From: VXNE01 sp965203615 | Lineage (GTDB): Bacteria; Pseudomonadota; Gammaproteobacteria; Pseudomonadales; Azotimanducaceae | Direction: 5' to 3' | Length of the DNA stretch: 64,000 nucleotides | NCBI GenBank assembly: GCA_965203615.1 | Contig: OZ241900.1 | Span: 2,542,001-2,606,000 of the forward strand | Shown here: positions 34,073 through 43,141 of the stretch, piece after piece | Numbering within the stretch: position 1 is the stretch's first letter | Layout of the letters: each line of letters starts with the position of its first letter | Position numbers and translations under genes: made by a program | Notes under the pieces: generated by a model | What the model was told of the DNA's origin: nothing | Databases searched by the model: none | Seen by the model: the letters and a program-made list of their open reading frames with translations, nothing else

Positions 34073-34841
34073 GGCGTCTCGAATGAGTGCCACAGATCGG
34101 CCGCGTCCGGGAGGAGAGATAGGGGTAATCATTACCGCTGTTGATGAGACCTGGTCCTTGCGTGAAACGGTCGATACGTTGTTGTCGGAGAACGGTGAGG
34201 CCATTGCCGAAATCATGATCGGCATCGCCCCGCACGCAACAGAAGGATGTCGCACCGTGATCGCCGCACTGGAAGCCACCTATCCGGACCGGGTGCGGCA
34301 CCATCAACAGAGCCGATTGCGGGGGGCTGGAGGTGCCAACCGCGAATGTATCCCGCTGATGCGTTCTCCCTGGCTGGTGCTAATGGCTGCGGATCTCGAA
34401 ACGCATCCGGGCACGGTAACGGCAATGATCGCGCGTGCCGAATTGGGCGATGTCGATATCGTTGCGACTTCCCGTTGGCTCGGTGGTAGCCGTTTCGGCA
34501 ACTACTCTCGTGTGAAAAAGGTCTGCAACTGGTTGTTTCAGCGGTTTTTTTCGATGGTCTATGGTGCGCATCTCACGGACATGACCTTCGGCTTCAGGCT
34601 CTACCGGGCCACGGAACTGCGCCGTTACGGCTGGTGCGAGACAGGCCACGCCTTTTTTTTCGAGACACTAATAAAGCCACTTCGATGCGGCGCACGGATC
34701 GCTGAAATCCGAACACACTGGCAGGGCCGGGAGGAGGGCACCACGCACATGTCCGTCATCGAATACCTGCGCTATTTCAAGATCGGCTTGTTGACCCGTG
34801 CACAACCCGTGCGAAAGCTATTGGCGACCTCGGAAGGGTAA
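34065..34841 (+). CDS. family 2 glycosyltransferase (DPM-like)
   Basis: A 258-residue cytoplasmic GT-A enzyme. It has 'GEIGVIITAVDETWSLRETV' at the N terminus, the nucleotide-sugar D-x-D-type site as 'LMAADLETHPG', and 'DMTFGFRLYRATEL' with 'GHAFFFETLIKPL' in the acceptor half, as in dolichol/polyprenol-phosphate sugar synthases. It lacks membrane helices. It could charge a lipid carrier for the GT-C proteins nearby. The GTG start overlaps the epimerase by eight bases; an ATG at 34083 is an alternative. Two poly-T runs in the gene (7 at 34545, 8 at 34653) are unusual in this GC-rich DNA. Confidence 0.72.
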   Translation: MTEASRMSATDRPRPGGEIGVIITAVDETWSLRETVDTLLSENGEAIAEIMIGIAPHATEGCRTVIAALEATYPDRVRHHQQSRLRGAGGANRECIPLMRSPWLVLMAADLETHPGTVTAMIARAELGDVDIVATSRWLGGSRFGNYSRVKKVCNWLFQRFFSMVYGAHLTDMTFGFRLYRATELRRYGWCETGHAFFFETLIKPLRCGARIAEIRTHWQGREEGTTHMSVIEYLRYFKIGLLTRAQPVRKLLATSEG

Positions 34842-34846
34842 ACCCG

Positions 34847-35962
34847 TTGTACCCCATAGCGTTGACCACCACGACCATCAACGTGCCGGAGGCATTGCAT
34901 GGCTATGCACGTGATGCGCGGGAGCACGGTCGTGAGGTCAAGATCTACGTTGCGGGCGATCGAAAGACGGAAGCCGGGGCTGCGGATTGCTGTGACTTCG
35001 TCTCGCGAGAGACTGGCATCGAATGTGAATACCTCGATCCGGCCTCCCAGGACCGCTTCTTGACCCGGTGGCCGGAGCTTCGTCGGCACCTGCCCTGGAA
35101 CTGTATACAGCGTCGCAACGTGGCGATTCTCAAGGCGGTTCGCGACGGTGCCGATGCCGTGGTGACGATCGACGACGATAACTTTGTGGCCGAAGACGAC
35201 CACTTTGAACAGTTCATGCCGGTCTGCGGCGCTCCCGGTGAGAAGCTGACCTTGCCCGCTTACGGCCGACCCGGCGAATGGTTCAATGTCTGCCGCTTCC
35301 TCACGACAGCCAACAACTACCAGTTCGTGCCGAGGGGCTATGGAATGGTGGCCCGGGAGAACCTGGACGATGGTTCCGACCCCGCGTCTGGTGAGAGCCT
35401 GACGATGCCAACTGCGGTCATGGCGGGTTTTTGGCTTGGTGAACCTGACGTCGATGCCGCGACGCGAATCGCTCATCGCCTGGACGTTACGGGCTATCGC
35501 CTCGACCACAACTTCTTTCTCGCACCGGGCGCCCATGCTCCCTTCAACTCGCAGAACACCGTTTTGGCGCGCGCGGCGATACCCGCGTATTTCCTGTCAC
35601 CTCACGTTGGCCGCTATGACGACATTTTCGCGAGCTATGTCGTCAAGCGAATTGCCGACCACTTGGGTTGGGGAGTCTGTTTTGGGCGACCCTTGGTAAG
35701 GCAGGAACGGAACGAACACGATCTGTTGCGAGATTTCGAACTGGAGCGTTTTGGCATGCGCCATGTGGATTCGCTGACGTATGACCTGGAGAACGTGATC
35801 CTCAAGGGCAAGGACTTTGCCTCCTGCGCCCTGGAGATTTGCGATCAGCTCGGCCCGAGCCGATTCCATCCAGGCGGGCGACGGATGGGGGTTGGGAGTA
35901 GCCCGCTGGACGCTTTTTTCGCTGGCTATCGCATCTGGGCGGAACTTCCCATTTGGCACTAA
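34847..35962 (+). CDS. GT75 reversibly glycosylated polypeptide/UDP-arabinopyranose mutase-like
   Basis: A 371-residue protein with motifs of the plant RGP family, whose members interconvert UDP-arabinopyranose and UDP-arabinofuranose. I see 'VVTIDDDNFVAEDD' with DDD at 109-111, an 'RGY' followed six residues later by R170 in the position of the glycosylated arginine of plant proteins, 'PTAVMAGFWLGEPDVDA', and 'GRYDDIFASYVVKRIADHLG' (GRYDD 255-259). No membrane span. The start is TTG with GGAAGGG nine bases upstream. It is next to the GME-like and GT2 genes. Bacterial members may act on another nucleotide sugar; mutase activity is inferred only. Confidence 0.68.
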   Translation: MYPIALTTTTINVPEALHGYARDAREHGREVKIYVAGDRKTEAGAADCCDFVSRETGIECEYLDPASQDRFLTRWPELRRHLPWNCIQRRNVAILKAVRDGADAVVTIDDDNFVAEDDHFEQFMPVCGAPGEKLTLPAYGRPGEWFNVCRFLTTANNYQFVPRGYGMVARENLDDGSDPASGESLTMPTAVMAGFWLGEPDVDAATRIAHRLDVTGYRLDHNFFLAPGAHAPFNSQNTVLARAAIPAYFLSPHVGRYDDIFASYVVKRIADHLGWGVCFGRPLVRQERNEHDLLRDFELERFGMRHVDSLTYDLENVILKGKDFASCALEICDQLGPSRFHPGGRRMGVGSSPLDAFFAGYRIWAELPIWH

Positions 35963-36954
35963 GGCTCGTCCCTCACGTGTGCCCCGGAGGAGGCAGCGCC
36001 CAAGGAACGGTATGGGCGCGCACCGCCGGGTGGTTGTTTGGATTGTTGGCTGTTTATGCTCTCGGCGCGCTGGTGCTGTGGCTGGTCCGAGCAGACCTCC
36101 GACATGTTGTCGGCACGACACCCGTCTGGGTGATTCCCGCCTTCATGGCTATGGCGTCGGTCGGGTACCTGGTGCGGGTCGGGCGCTGGTTGCTGCTGGC
36201 GCGAATCGCGCGCTTACAGGTGCCGGGAATCGGTTTGGCGACGGTGTACTTCGGGGGTTTTTTGATGAATCTCACGCCTGCGCGCCTGGGCGAGTTGTGG
36301 CGTAGCTGGATTCTCTGGTTGGGGTGGGGCGTGAAATATCGTCGCAGCTTGCCCCTGCTGATCTGTGACCGTTTGCTGGATCTCTTCGCCCTGCTTCTGT
36401 TCGCGGGCATGGGCCTGGGGCTGGGGTTCGGCTTCGATTTGCCTGCGACACTTTGCTTGATCTGCGCCGGTGCTCTGTTGCCTCTCGTTCTCCTGCCCGG
36501 CTGGTCTAGACGAGCGATCAAGATCATTTGGGCATCTATCGGCAGGCCAAAGCCACGCCTGTTCGCAATGATGCTGTCCGTTTGCCGGAACGTGACGCAT
36601 CTTCTCAAGCCGGGCACATTCCTCGTGCTTTTGTCGTTGAGTCTGCTGGCATGGGCACTGGAAGCAGCCGCATTGCGGCTTTTCATGCCGATTGTTGGCG
36701 GGGAACTCTCTCTTCGTGCGTCGGCGGCGACACTCGGGTTGGCCAATGTGGCGGGAACGATCACCCCGCTTCCAGGCGGAGTCGGTGGCCAGGAGTTGAC
36801 GATGTCTTTCCTGATCGGCCAGTTCCGGGGCAATACGACTGCAAGCGCGATTACGATGGTGGGCATCGTGCGCGTAAGCACACTCTGGTATGCAGCGGTG
36901 CTCGGACTGCCGTTTTTCCTTCACCTTTCGCGTCGTCATGCGAGCAGGCGTTGA
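35953..36954 (+). CDS. flippase-like / lysylphosphatidylglycerol synthase TM domain protein
   Basis: A 333-residue protein with about eight hydrophobic helices that fits the UPF0104/AglD2-type family (lysylphosphatidylglycerol synthase transmembrane region). Family-like points are 'YFGGFLMNLTPARLGELWRS' and 'ANVAGTITPLPGGVGGQE'. Such proteins often sit in glycan clusters and are thought to help move lipid-linked sugars. The TTG start at 35953 overlaps the RGP-like stop by ten bases; a GTG at 35977 is equally open, so the N terminus is uncertain. Confidence 0.7.
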   Translation: MALRLVPHVCPGGGSAQGTVWARTAGWLFGLLAVYALGALVLWLVRADLRHVVGTTPVWVIPAFMAMASVGYLVRVGRWLLLARIARLQVPGIGLATVYFGGFLMNLTPARLGELWRSWILWLGWGVKYRRSLPLLICDRLLDLFALLLFAGMGLGLGFGFDLPATLCLICAGALLPLVLLPGWSRRAIKIIWASIGRPKPRLFAMMLSVCRNVTHLLKPGTFLVLLSLSLLAWALEAAALRLFMPIVGGELSLRASAATLGLANVAGTITPLPGGVGGQELTMSFLIGQFRGNTTASAITMVGIVRVSTLWYAAVLGLPFFLHLSRRHASRR

Positions 36955-37014
36955 GTGCCCCGCCCGGGTGGTACAAACGCGGTGAGATGCGAGCGGGTTC
37001 GGTAGGTGGTGGAC

Positions 37015-38907
37015 ATGCGGAAGAGCGTCGGGCGAGAGACGAAGAACGCTTCCGTTCTTGCGGCGACGTTTATCCAGTTCCGCGCGGCGCCCCATGCGGC
37101 CGGTCTGCTGGGGGTGTTTCTTGTAGCCGCCTATTTGAGCTTGGCAAATCTTGACTACGCCGGGCTCTGGTATGACGAAGGCCCCGCCGCAGTTCTGGGC
37201 AATACGCTGCTGGAGCAGGGGAGTCTGCGTGGCTGGGACGGGCGCAACCTCGTGGGCGCCGACAATGGCCGTACGCTCAACTCGGACCTGATCGAAGTCC
37301 TTCCGCCACTGGCGTACGGGTTAAACGCCGTCGGTATAGCTCTTTTTGGATTCAACGAGGTTGGTGCCCGCGCAATGCACGCCCTCGTCGGACTGCTCTC
37401 CCTCGTGTTTCTCTATCTCTTGTTGCGGGAACATCTTCGCCAACACCCGCGCTTGATTCTCTTCATATTCCTCTTCTCGGCGTGGTCGGCGCAGCTCCTC
37501 CTGTATTTTCGCCAGTCTCGCTATTACGCCTTCATGGTGTTCGGCGTGATAGCTGCGTTCTACCTGTACGAGCGCTACTGGCAATCCAGGAACGGCGTTT
37601 TTCTGGTTTTGTTGACGCTGGTCGCAACGCTCGCTTTTCTCAATCACTACGTGGGCGGCACCGCAACCATACTGTCTATAGCCGCGTGGCATTTGCTCTT
37701 TCGCGCGAGACAGACGACCGGAAGAGAGTGTCTGCTATTCGGTCTCGCGCTTGGCGTCGTCGCGCTTCTGGGAACCGGGTATCTCGTATGGCTCGGTGTC
37801 ATCGGCGGCGAACGTGGTAGCTGGATTGACTTCATGGGTATCGACGTCCACGACTACACGGGCGACATGCCAGCTCCGTTTCTGAGAGTCCAGATCTACG
37901 CCCGCGACCTCTTCGCGGCGGACTGGATATCTTGGCCGGTGTTTCTCTGGTTCGTCGGAATGCTCTTCGTGGTCTGGAGAATGCGGAATACCGTGCCGGG
38001 CACGAATCTCGTCAAGTCCGGAAAAGCAAACGCAGGCGATCTTCCCGTCGCTGATGTGGCGAGGATTGTGCTAATGGGACTGCTGTTCGCACTGTTCTCT
38101 GCATTGCTGTCTGTGCAGCAAGTCTGGGTCAACCCGACCGCTGATCTGCGTTACTGCGTGGGCGCGCTGCCATTGTTGCTGGCGATGAAAGGGCTGCTTG
38201 TCGAGTGGACCTGGCGCAAGTCCAGGATTCTGGCGACAACCATGGGCGGCCTGCTATTGATGACGAGCATCGGCGCGGCACCATTCAATATGGTGATGGA
38301 AGAGACCAAGGAGCGGACGCTGGGTGCGCACTTTTTTCAGTTCGCGCGCGAGATTCACCAGCCCTACCCGGATGCCGTACGCGTAGTCGCCCAGTTCTTG
38401 CTGGAGCGTGCGGAAAGGGACGACCTGGTGCACGTTCCGCGTTTCGAGTATCGCGAACCCCTTACCTTCTACGCGGGCCATCATGTTCGGTTCTGCTGTG
38501 TATTGGATGAGCTTTCGCCGTTGCCCCGCCACAAGATCGAAGCATTGGGGGCGCCGTTGTACGTCGGTGAGGAAGACCCTGACTGGATCGTTCTATTTGG
38601 TGATGTTCCGGAAGGGCACGGGCTGAAGATCCGAACGAACTTCGAGGTGGTGGCCGCGCCGAATGTGCATCATCGATTGACGCATCGACCTGAATTGAAT
38701 TACCACGCCTTTACTCCCCTGGCCCCCGACCAGGGTGTGTATATCCTCCGCAAGAGAACCGGGCATCGCGGGTCGCCGAACGGTATTCCGCGAGAGCAGA
38801 AGCCCGAAGACGAGCGGTCCGTTTGGAAGACGCTCCACTCCGCTCACTTCGGCCGGCAGACAAACAGCCATTCCCAGCGCACGCACGTCACGGGACCTGA
38901 AACCTGA
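37015..38907 (+). CDS. GT39/PMT_2-like membrane glycosyltransferase
   Basis: A 630-residue polytopic protein. The 'LWYDEGPAAVLGN' loop carries the acidic pair of ArnT/PMT-type enzymes, and 'EVLPPLAYGLNAVG' and 'FRQSRYYAFMVFG' fit the second loop of this group. About eleven helices are followed by a long soluble domain. Its last 21 codons or so (38844-38907) overlap, tail to tail, the conserved C-terminal codons of the DUF6311-like gene on the other strand. I use the ATG at 37015; two GTG codons just upstream are also in frame. Confidence 0.68.
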   Translation: MRKSVGRETKNASVLAATFIQFRAAPHAAGLLGVFLVAAYLSLANLDYAGLWYDEGPAAVLGNTLLEQGSLRGWDGRNLVGADNGRTLNSDLIEVLPPLAYGLNAVGIALFGFNEVGARAMHALVGLLSLVFLYLLLREHLRQHPRLILFIFLFSAWSAQLLLYFRQSRYYAFMVFGVIAAFYLYERYWQSRNGVFLVLLTLVATLAFLNHYVGGTATILSIAAWHLLFRARQTTGRECLLFGLALGVVALLGTGYLVWLGVIGGERGSWIDFMGIDVHDYTGDMPAPFLRVQIYARDLFAADWISWPVFLWFVGMLFVVWRMRNTVPGTNLVKSGKANAGDLPVADVARIVLMGLLFALFSALLSVQQVWVNPTADLRYCVGALPLLLAMKGLLVEWTWRKSRILATTMGGLLLMTSIGAAPFNMVMEETKERTLGAHFFQFAREIHQPYPDAVRVVAQFLLERAERDDLVHVPRFEYREPLTFYAGHHVRFCCVLDELSPLPRHKIEALGAPLYVGEEDPDWIVLFGDVPEGHGLKIRTNFEVVAAPNVHHRLTHRPELNYHAFTPLAPDQGVYILRKRTGHRGSPNGIPREQKPEDERSVWKTLHSAHFGRQTNSHSQRTHVTGPET

Positions 38908-40454
38908 GGTAGTCGCGCGGGCAGGTCGGTTTGGGGTGTGGCGATGGCTATGTACCTGGCACCGGAGTCACTTGGATGTTCGAGGCGCGCGCGGAGCTTG
39001 CTCTGCGGTGGTGGCCGAGAATACCAGCCACCTTCCAGAGGGATACCTGTTTCTACCGCCAGATGCATCGCGAACCTGAGGTGCCTTGCTCCAGTCGGAG
39101 TTCCTTCCATTTCTTCAATGACCAGGATGCGCGACCCGCCGTCCAGAATGCTTGGAGGCGGTGACAGACGTTCTACCGGAAGTCTCGCATCACGGTACTC
39201 GTAGGCCCAGTATGTCCAGGCGGAGTAGAGCTGTAGTGCAAACGCGATGCCGAGTACGACGATGGAACGATAACGGGGCCATGCCGAAACGAAATGCACC
39301 AGCGGGAGCAGGCTCAGGCAGATCACCAGCGGCCAGGCCAGCCGGACCGCAGCACGGTGAATTCCGTAGAGCTCGACAAGCGCGTCGGGGAAGAGGAACG
39401 AGAGGTCGAAAAGGATAGTGCCAATCCGCACCCACGGGGAGATGGCAATGATGGCCAGAAGGGCGATTACGCCTGCCAGGGGATAGTAGGCTCGAGGAAT
39501 GCGAAAACGTGGCGGAATGGCAAGTCCGATGAGGACAAGGAGGACGCAGCCTGCTCCAAGCCACGCATCCTGCTCTATGCCTGGGCCACGCGCGTCATAT
39601 ATCTCGCGCAGGGTGTCCGGCTCTCCGATGATCGTGCCGAGTGGCGACCAGCCGAACTCGCCGGTCCCGATATCGGAGGCGAAACTGTCCGCCGCGAATA
39701 TGCCGAGGATTTGGCACAGGGCGGCGAAGAGCAGGCAGATGATTGCGCCAGCCGCTACCCGGTGCCAGATCGGGGCACGGGAAAGGGCGGTGGCCAGCAG
39801 GCTGAACACGGATACTTGCAGTGCCAACAGCGGATGGATGGCAAGGGTGACCAGGGACAGGGCAGTGGCGCGGGGGAAGACGAACCGCAGCGATGGACGT
39901 TCGCGGGAAACGTAGATGCACAACGCCAATGCGAGGATCAGCAATCCTTGCGTGGAAAGCGCGACGTGGGCCCAGTTGATCCGTCCGACGAAGATGGGCA
40001 TGGCAAGGGCGAGGAAGGCCCCGCACAGGCAGGGTCCGACATGGCGCGCGCCCGCCGCGCGGACGAACACGGCCCCGGCAACAGCCTGAAGCGTGACAGC
40101 GACGAGGTGCCAGAGGCCAAAGTAGTGGAAATCGGCGGGCAGCCAGGACACGAAAGGGCGGAACACTATCGCCGCCAGGGGCAGGGCGTCCATGAGCGAT
40201 ATCGGTACGCCGTGCGGATAGTTGAACAGGTCCGTCCAAAGCGATGGCCAGGGATTCCCGCGCTCGACGAGCGCTAGCCACGCCAGCCGGTAATCGAGGG
40301 CATCGTTCGGAAAGAGGAAGTTATGGAAGCGGGCAGCATCGCCGATCAGGAACGAGGGCGGGTAGATGAAGAGTGCCAGGCCGAGTCCGAGCAGCGCCGA
40401 TAGCCCAAGGGAGAGAGCCGTCGACTCGATTGCGTTTCGGGCCCGGGGAGTCAT
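38844..40454 (-). CDS. DUF6311-like polytopic membrane protein, copy 2
   Basis: A 536-residue paralogue of the gene at 29535-31235. The two are alike throughout, including 'GDAARFHNFLFPNDALDYR', 'LFNYPHGVPISLMDALPLAA', 'FHYFGLWHLV' and the final 'C-V-RWEWLFVC' block, and the DNA is also visibly similar. It has about ten membrane helices and a soluble C-terminal part. Its 3' end overlaps the preceding rightward gene by 64 bases. Both copies point the same way and flank the GT/GME/RGP block. Confidence 0.6.
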   Translation of the reverse strand: MTPRARNAIESTALSLGLSALLGLGLALFIYPPSFLIGDAARFHNFLFPNDALDYRLAWLALVERGNPWPSLWTDLFNYPHGVPISLMDALPLAAIVFRPFVSWLPADFHYFGLWHLVAVTLQAVAGAVFVRAAGARHVGPCLCGAFLALAMPIFVGRINWAHVALSTQGLLILALALCIYVSRERPSLRFVFPRATALSLVTLAIHPLLALQVSVFSLLATALSRAPIWHRVAAGAIICLLFAALCQILGIFAADSFASDIGTGEFGWSPLGTIIGEPDTLREIYDARGPGIEQDAWLGAGCVLLVLIGLAIPPRFRIPRAYYPLAGVIALLAIIAISPWVRIGTILFDLSFLFPDALVELYGIHRAAVRLAWPLVICLSLLPLVHFVSAWPRYRSIVVLGIAFALQLYSAWTYWAYEYRDARLPVERLSPPPSILDGGSRILVIEEMEGTPTGARHLRFAMHLAVETGIPLEGGWYSRPPPQSKLRARLEHPSDSGARYIAIATPQTDLPARLPQVSGPVTCVRWEWLFVCRPK

Positions 40455-40638
40455 CTCGATGTCGGAGATTTTTGCCGGTCCGCTGGTCTCCCGGCTGGCG
40501 GAAGCGCGAACCGGCGATCAACCGGAGGTTTGGGTAGCGGGCCTGCGGGTGCAAATGCGCGCGGGCGTGGTGCCCGTTGAACGCTCAAATGGGCGGGCCG
40601 CGCGGGAACACGTCCGGCACCGCGCTCGATGGGGCCGA

Positions 40639-41943
40639 TCAGTTGTCGGTGCCCACCATCTCGCCGTGCTGGGTGTAGTCGAGCCCTTCAGTCTCCTGAT
40701 CTTCGGTTACGCGAAGGCTAGTGAAGATTTTTATGCCGTAGAGAATGATCACGGTGCCCAGAGCGCTCCACGCGCCTACGACCAATACGCCTTCGAACTG
40801 GATCCAGACCTGCCAGATGTTGCCATCCACGGCGCCCGGGGCGTTGCCGATTTCTTCGAGGGCGAATACCCCGGTCAGTATGGCGCCGAGAAAACCGCCG
40901 ACGCCGTGAATGCCGAATACATCGAGCGCGTCGTCGTAGCCGAGACTGTACTTGAGCCAGGCGCAGGCCCAGCAACAACTGAACCCGGCGAATACGCCGA
41001 TGGCGAGCGCTCCCGCGGGAGATACGTAACCGGCGGCCGGCGTAATCGCGACGAGTCCCGCGACAGCTCCTGAAACAAGGCCGAGGATGCTTGGCTTCTT
41101 GAGTATCCACCACTCGTACAGCATCCAGGTGATTCCCCCCGCGGCGGCGGAGGTCTGTGTGACGAGCATGGCCAGGGCGGCATTGTGGCTGGCGCCCAAC
41201 GCGGAACCGGCGCTGAACCCAAACCAACCAATCCATAGCAACGAGACGCCGATCACGCTGAATAGCGGATTGTGCGGCGCCATGTCTTCCGCGCCGTATC
41301 CCTTGCGCTTGCCCACGACCAGGCAGGCAACCAGTCCGGCCACGCCGGCATTGATGTGCACGATGGTTCCACCGGCGAAATCCAGAACGCCCTCTTCCTT
41401 GAGGAAACCCCCGCCCCAAATCCAGTGAACGACTGGCGCGTAAACGATAATGGACCAAAGGGCGATGAACCAAAGCATGACGGAGAATTTGATCCGGTCT
41501 GCGACGGCGCCGGTGATAAGTGCTGCCGTGACTACACCGAAACCCAGTTGGAATACGACGTACAACGCCTCGGGGAAAGAGCCTCGAAGCTGATCGAGAT
41601 TCAGGTTGGCGAGAAGCAGTAAGTCGAGGTTGCCGATGTATTCGTTGTCGCCGGAGAAAGCGAGACTGTAGCCGACGATCATCCAGACCACGGACACCAG
41701 GCAACAAATCGCGAAACACTGGCCCGCGATGGAAAGCATGTTCTTTCGTCGGACCATGCCCCCGTAGAACATGGCGATTCCGGGCACGGTCATCATGAGT
41801 CCAAGCACCGCCGCCATCAGCATCCATGCGGTATTACCAGTATCAATACTTGGCGATACTTCGGCCGCCAACACGGTGGGAGCGAATAGGAGGCACAGTG
41901 TAAGGGTCGCGACGCGCATTGACTTGCAACGTGTGCGTTTCAT
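40639..41943 (-). CDS. amtB: ammonium transporter
   Basis: A 434-residue Amt channel for ammonium uptake. It has a signal sequence, then 'TAWMLMAAVLGLMMTVPG', 'FYGGMVRRKNMLS', the pore histidine region 'PVVHWIWGGGFL', 'FAGGTIVHINAGVAGL', and the second pore histidine in 'DVFGIHGVGGFLGAIL'. About eleven helices. The ATG at 41943 with GGAAGAAAG upstream fits the signal peptide; the longer frame adds an unlikely leader. The usual partner glnK is not in the window, so its control cannot be judged. Confidence 0.95.
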   Translation of the reverse strand: MKRTRCKSMRVATLTLCLLFAPTVLAAEVSPSIDTGNTAWMLMAAVLGLMMTVPGIAMFYGGMVRRKNMLSIAGQCFAICCLVSVVWMIVGYSLAFSGDNEYIGNLDLLLLANLNLDQLRGSFPEALYVVFQLGFGVVTAALITGAVADRIKFSVMLWFIALWSIIVYAPVVHWIWGGGFLKEEGVLDFAGGTIVHINAGVAGLVACLVVGKRKGYGAEDMAPHNPLFSVIGVSLLWIGWFGFSAGSALGASHNAALAMLVTQTSAAAGGITWMLYEWWILKKPSILGLVSGAVAGLVAITPAAGYVSPAGALAIGVFAGFSCCWACAWLKYSLGYDDALDVFGIHGVGGFLGAILTGVFALEEIGNAPGAVDGNIWQVWIQFEGVLVVGAWSALGTVIILYGIKIFTSLRVTEDQETEGLDYTQHGEMVGTDN

Positions 41944-42066
41944 TGGATCTTTCTTCCTTGGCTGGTTCGCTGGGCGGATGAATGGTGGAACATGCAGGCT
42001 GCGGGCGGGATCCTGGCTAGGACTCATGGTCGACGAGCGGTGCCGGGCCACGGGCGCGCAACTGTG

Positions 42067-42921
42067 CTATGAACGTCTCCTTCTGGTCCTTTTCTTATCC
42101 TCGCCGGTTCGCTTGAAGAACATCCGCGCCCGCGGACCTATCGGAACCTCGGGGGGTGCGCTGTCCTCGGTTGCCTTCGCCGCCTCAGGCGTTTCACCTG
42201 CGGGAGACACTCGGGATTCCGCCAGGGGAGTGGCGTCTTCCGTCGCGACAACTTCCGGAGAGGTATCCCGAGGGGGAATTGGCTCCGGTGCGACAGGAGC
42301 GCGCATGACGGGGTCGACGAGCCGTTCATGCTGCTGTGTACGCGGTGTTTCAAACTCCCTGTTGCGGGTGGGCTGTGGCGGTGGCGGTGCATCGATTGTG
42401 CCGTTGTACTGCGGCTCGGGCTGTCGCGGTTGCAGAGGCCGGTTGAGAGGCGCGGTCGACGTTTCGGATACCTCTTCGCGCGGCTGGAACGTCGGATTGA
42501 GGGCGGGAGCGGTCGAGTTCAGGGGCATTTCGCCCAGGCGCCTGACCGCGTCGTGCACTGCCAGCAAACCCATGCCGAGACTGACATTCTTGTCGGTGAC
42601 GAGTATGAAGATTGCCTGGTCCCAGCCGGGGACCGCAGACATGAACTGGTAGGTGTTGCCCGTCGTCAACTGAACCTCGCGCACGAATCCGCCCGACGAC
42701 GCATGGGTCCGGGACAGGGTACGCTCGAAGTTGCGCACGAGCTTGCCGCGAAAAAGGTCGATCGCGACGTACGAAACCAGTGCGATCATGTTCGCATCCA
42801 TGATGGTTCCGGCGCGATATTCCGCGGCCAGCGGAAGGCCGGTTTCAAGGTCGGTGAGGACGCATCCCAATGAACCGTCCACGTCGTCCATGACGTCTCG
42901 GCAAACGATTTGCAGATCCAT
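42067..42921 (-). CDS. roadblock/LC7-like protein, paralogue 2, with long tail
   Basis: A 284-residue protein. The first 125 residues are a roadblock/LC7-like module: 'DLQIVCRDVMDDVDGSLG', 'VLTDLETGLPLAAEY', 'FMSAVPGWDQAIFILVTDKN' and 'VSLGMGLLAVHDAVR'. These align block by block with the protein at 10630-11154. The remaining 160 residues are proline/glutamate-rich and disordered-looking, ending in a basic 'KKRTRRRRS'. The ATG at 42921 follows GGGGAGATTGAG. It lies 220 bases after the vWA/TonB_C gene in the same direction, so the two may act together. Confidence 0.58.
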   Translation of the reverse strand: MDLQIVCRDVMDDVDGSLGCVLTDLETGLPLAAEYRAGTIMDANMIALVSYVAIDLFRGKLVRNFERTLSRTHASSGGFVREVQLTTGNTYQFMSAVPGWDQAIFILVTDKNVSLGMGLLAVHDAVRRLGEMPLNSTAPALNPTFQPREEVSETSTAPLNRPLQPRQPEPQYNGTIDAPPPPQPTRNREFETPRTQQHERLVDPVMRAPVAPEPIPPRDTSPEVVATEDATPLAESRVSPAGETPEAAKATEDSAPPEVPIGPRARMFFKRTGEDKKRTRRRRS

Positions 42922-43141
42922 CTCAATCTCCCCCGGGCACCGCAAATTACTGCGTTTCCCAGACTATGCAGCCGAGCGATAATGCATCGTTGGCTGGCTA
43001 TCCGCAAGCTCGACCCCTTGCGCTCGCTGCGTTGAACGGTTTGGCGCAGACGGGGGATGGATTCGGGCTTCGCCGGTGTGGGGGCGCAAGCCTGGACCCC
43101 AAGCCCCTGGACCGCCAAGCCGAGGAAACCGGGTCAGGGGA

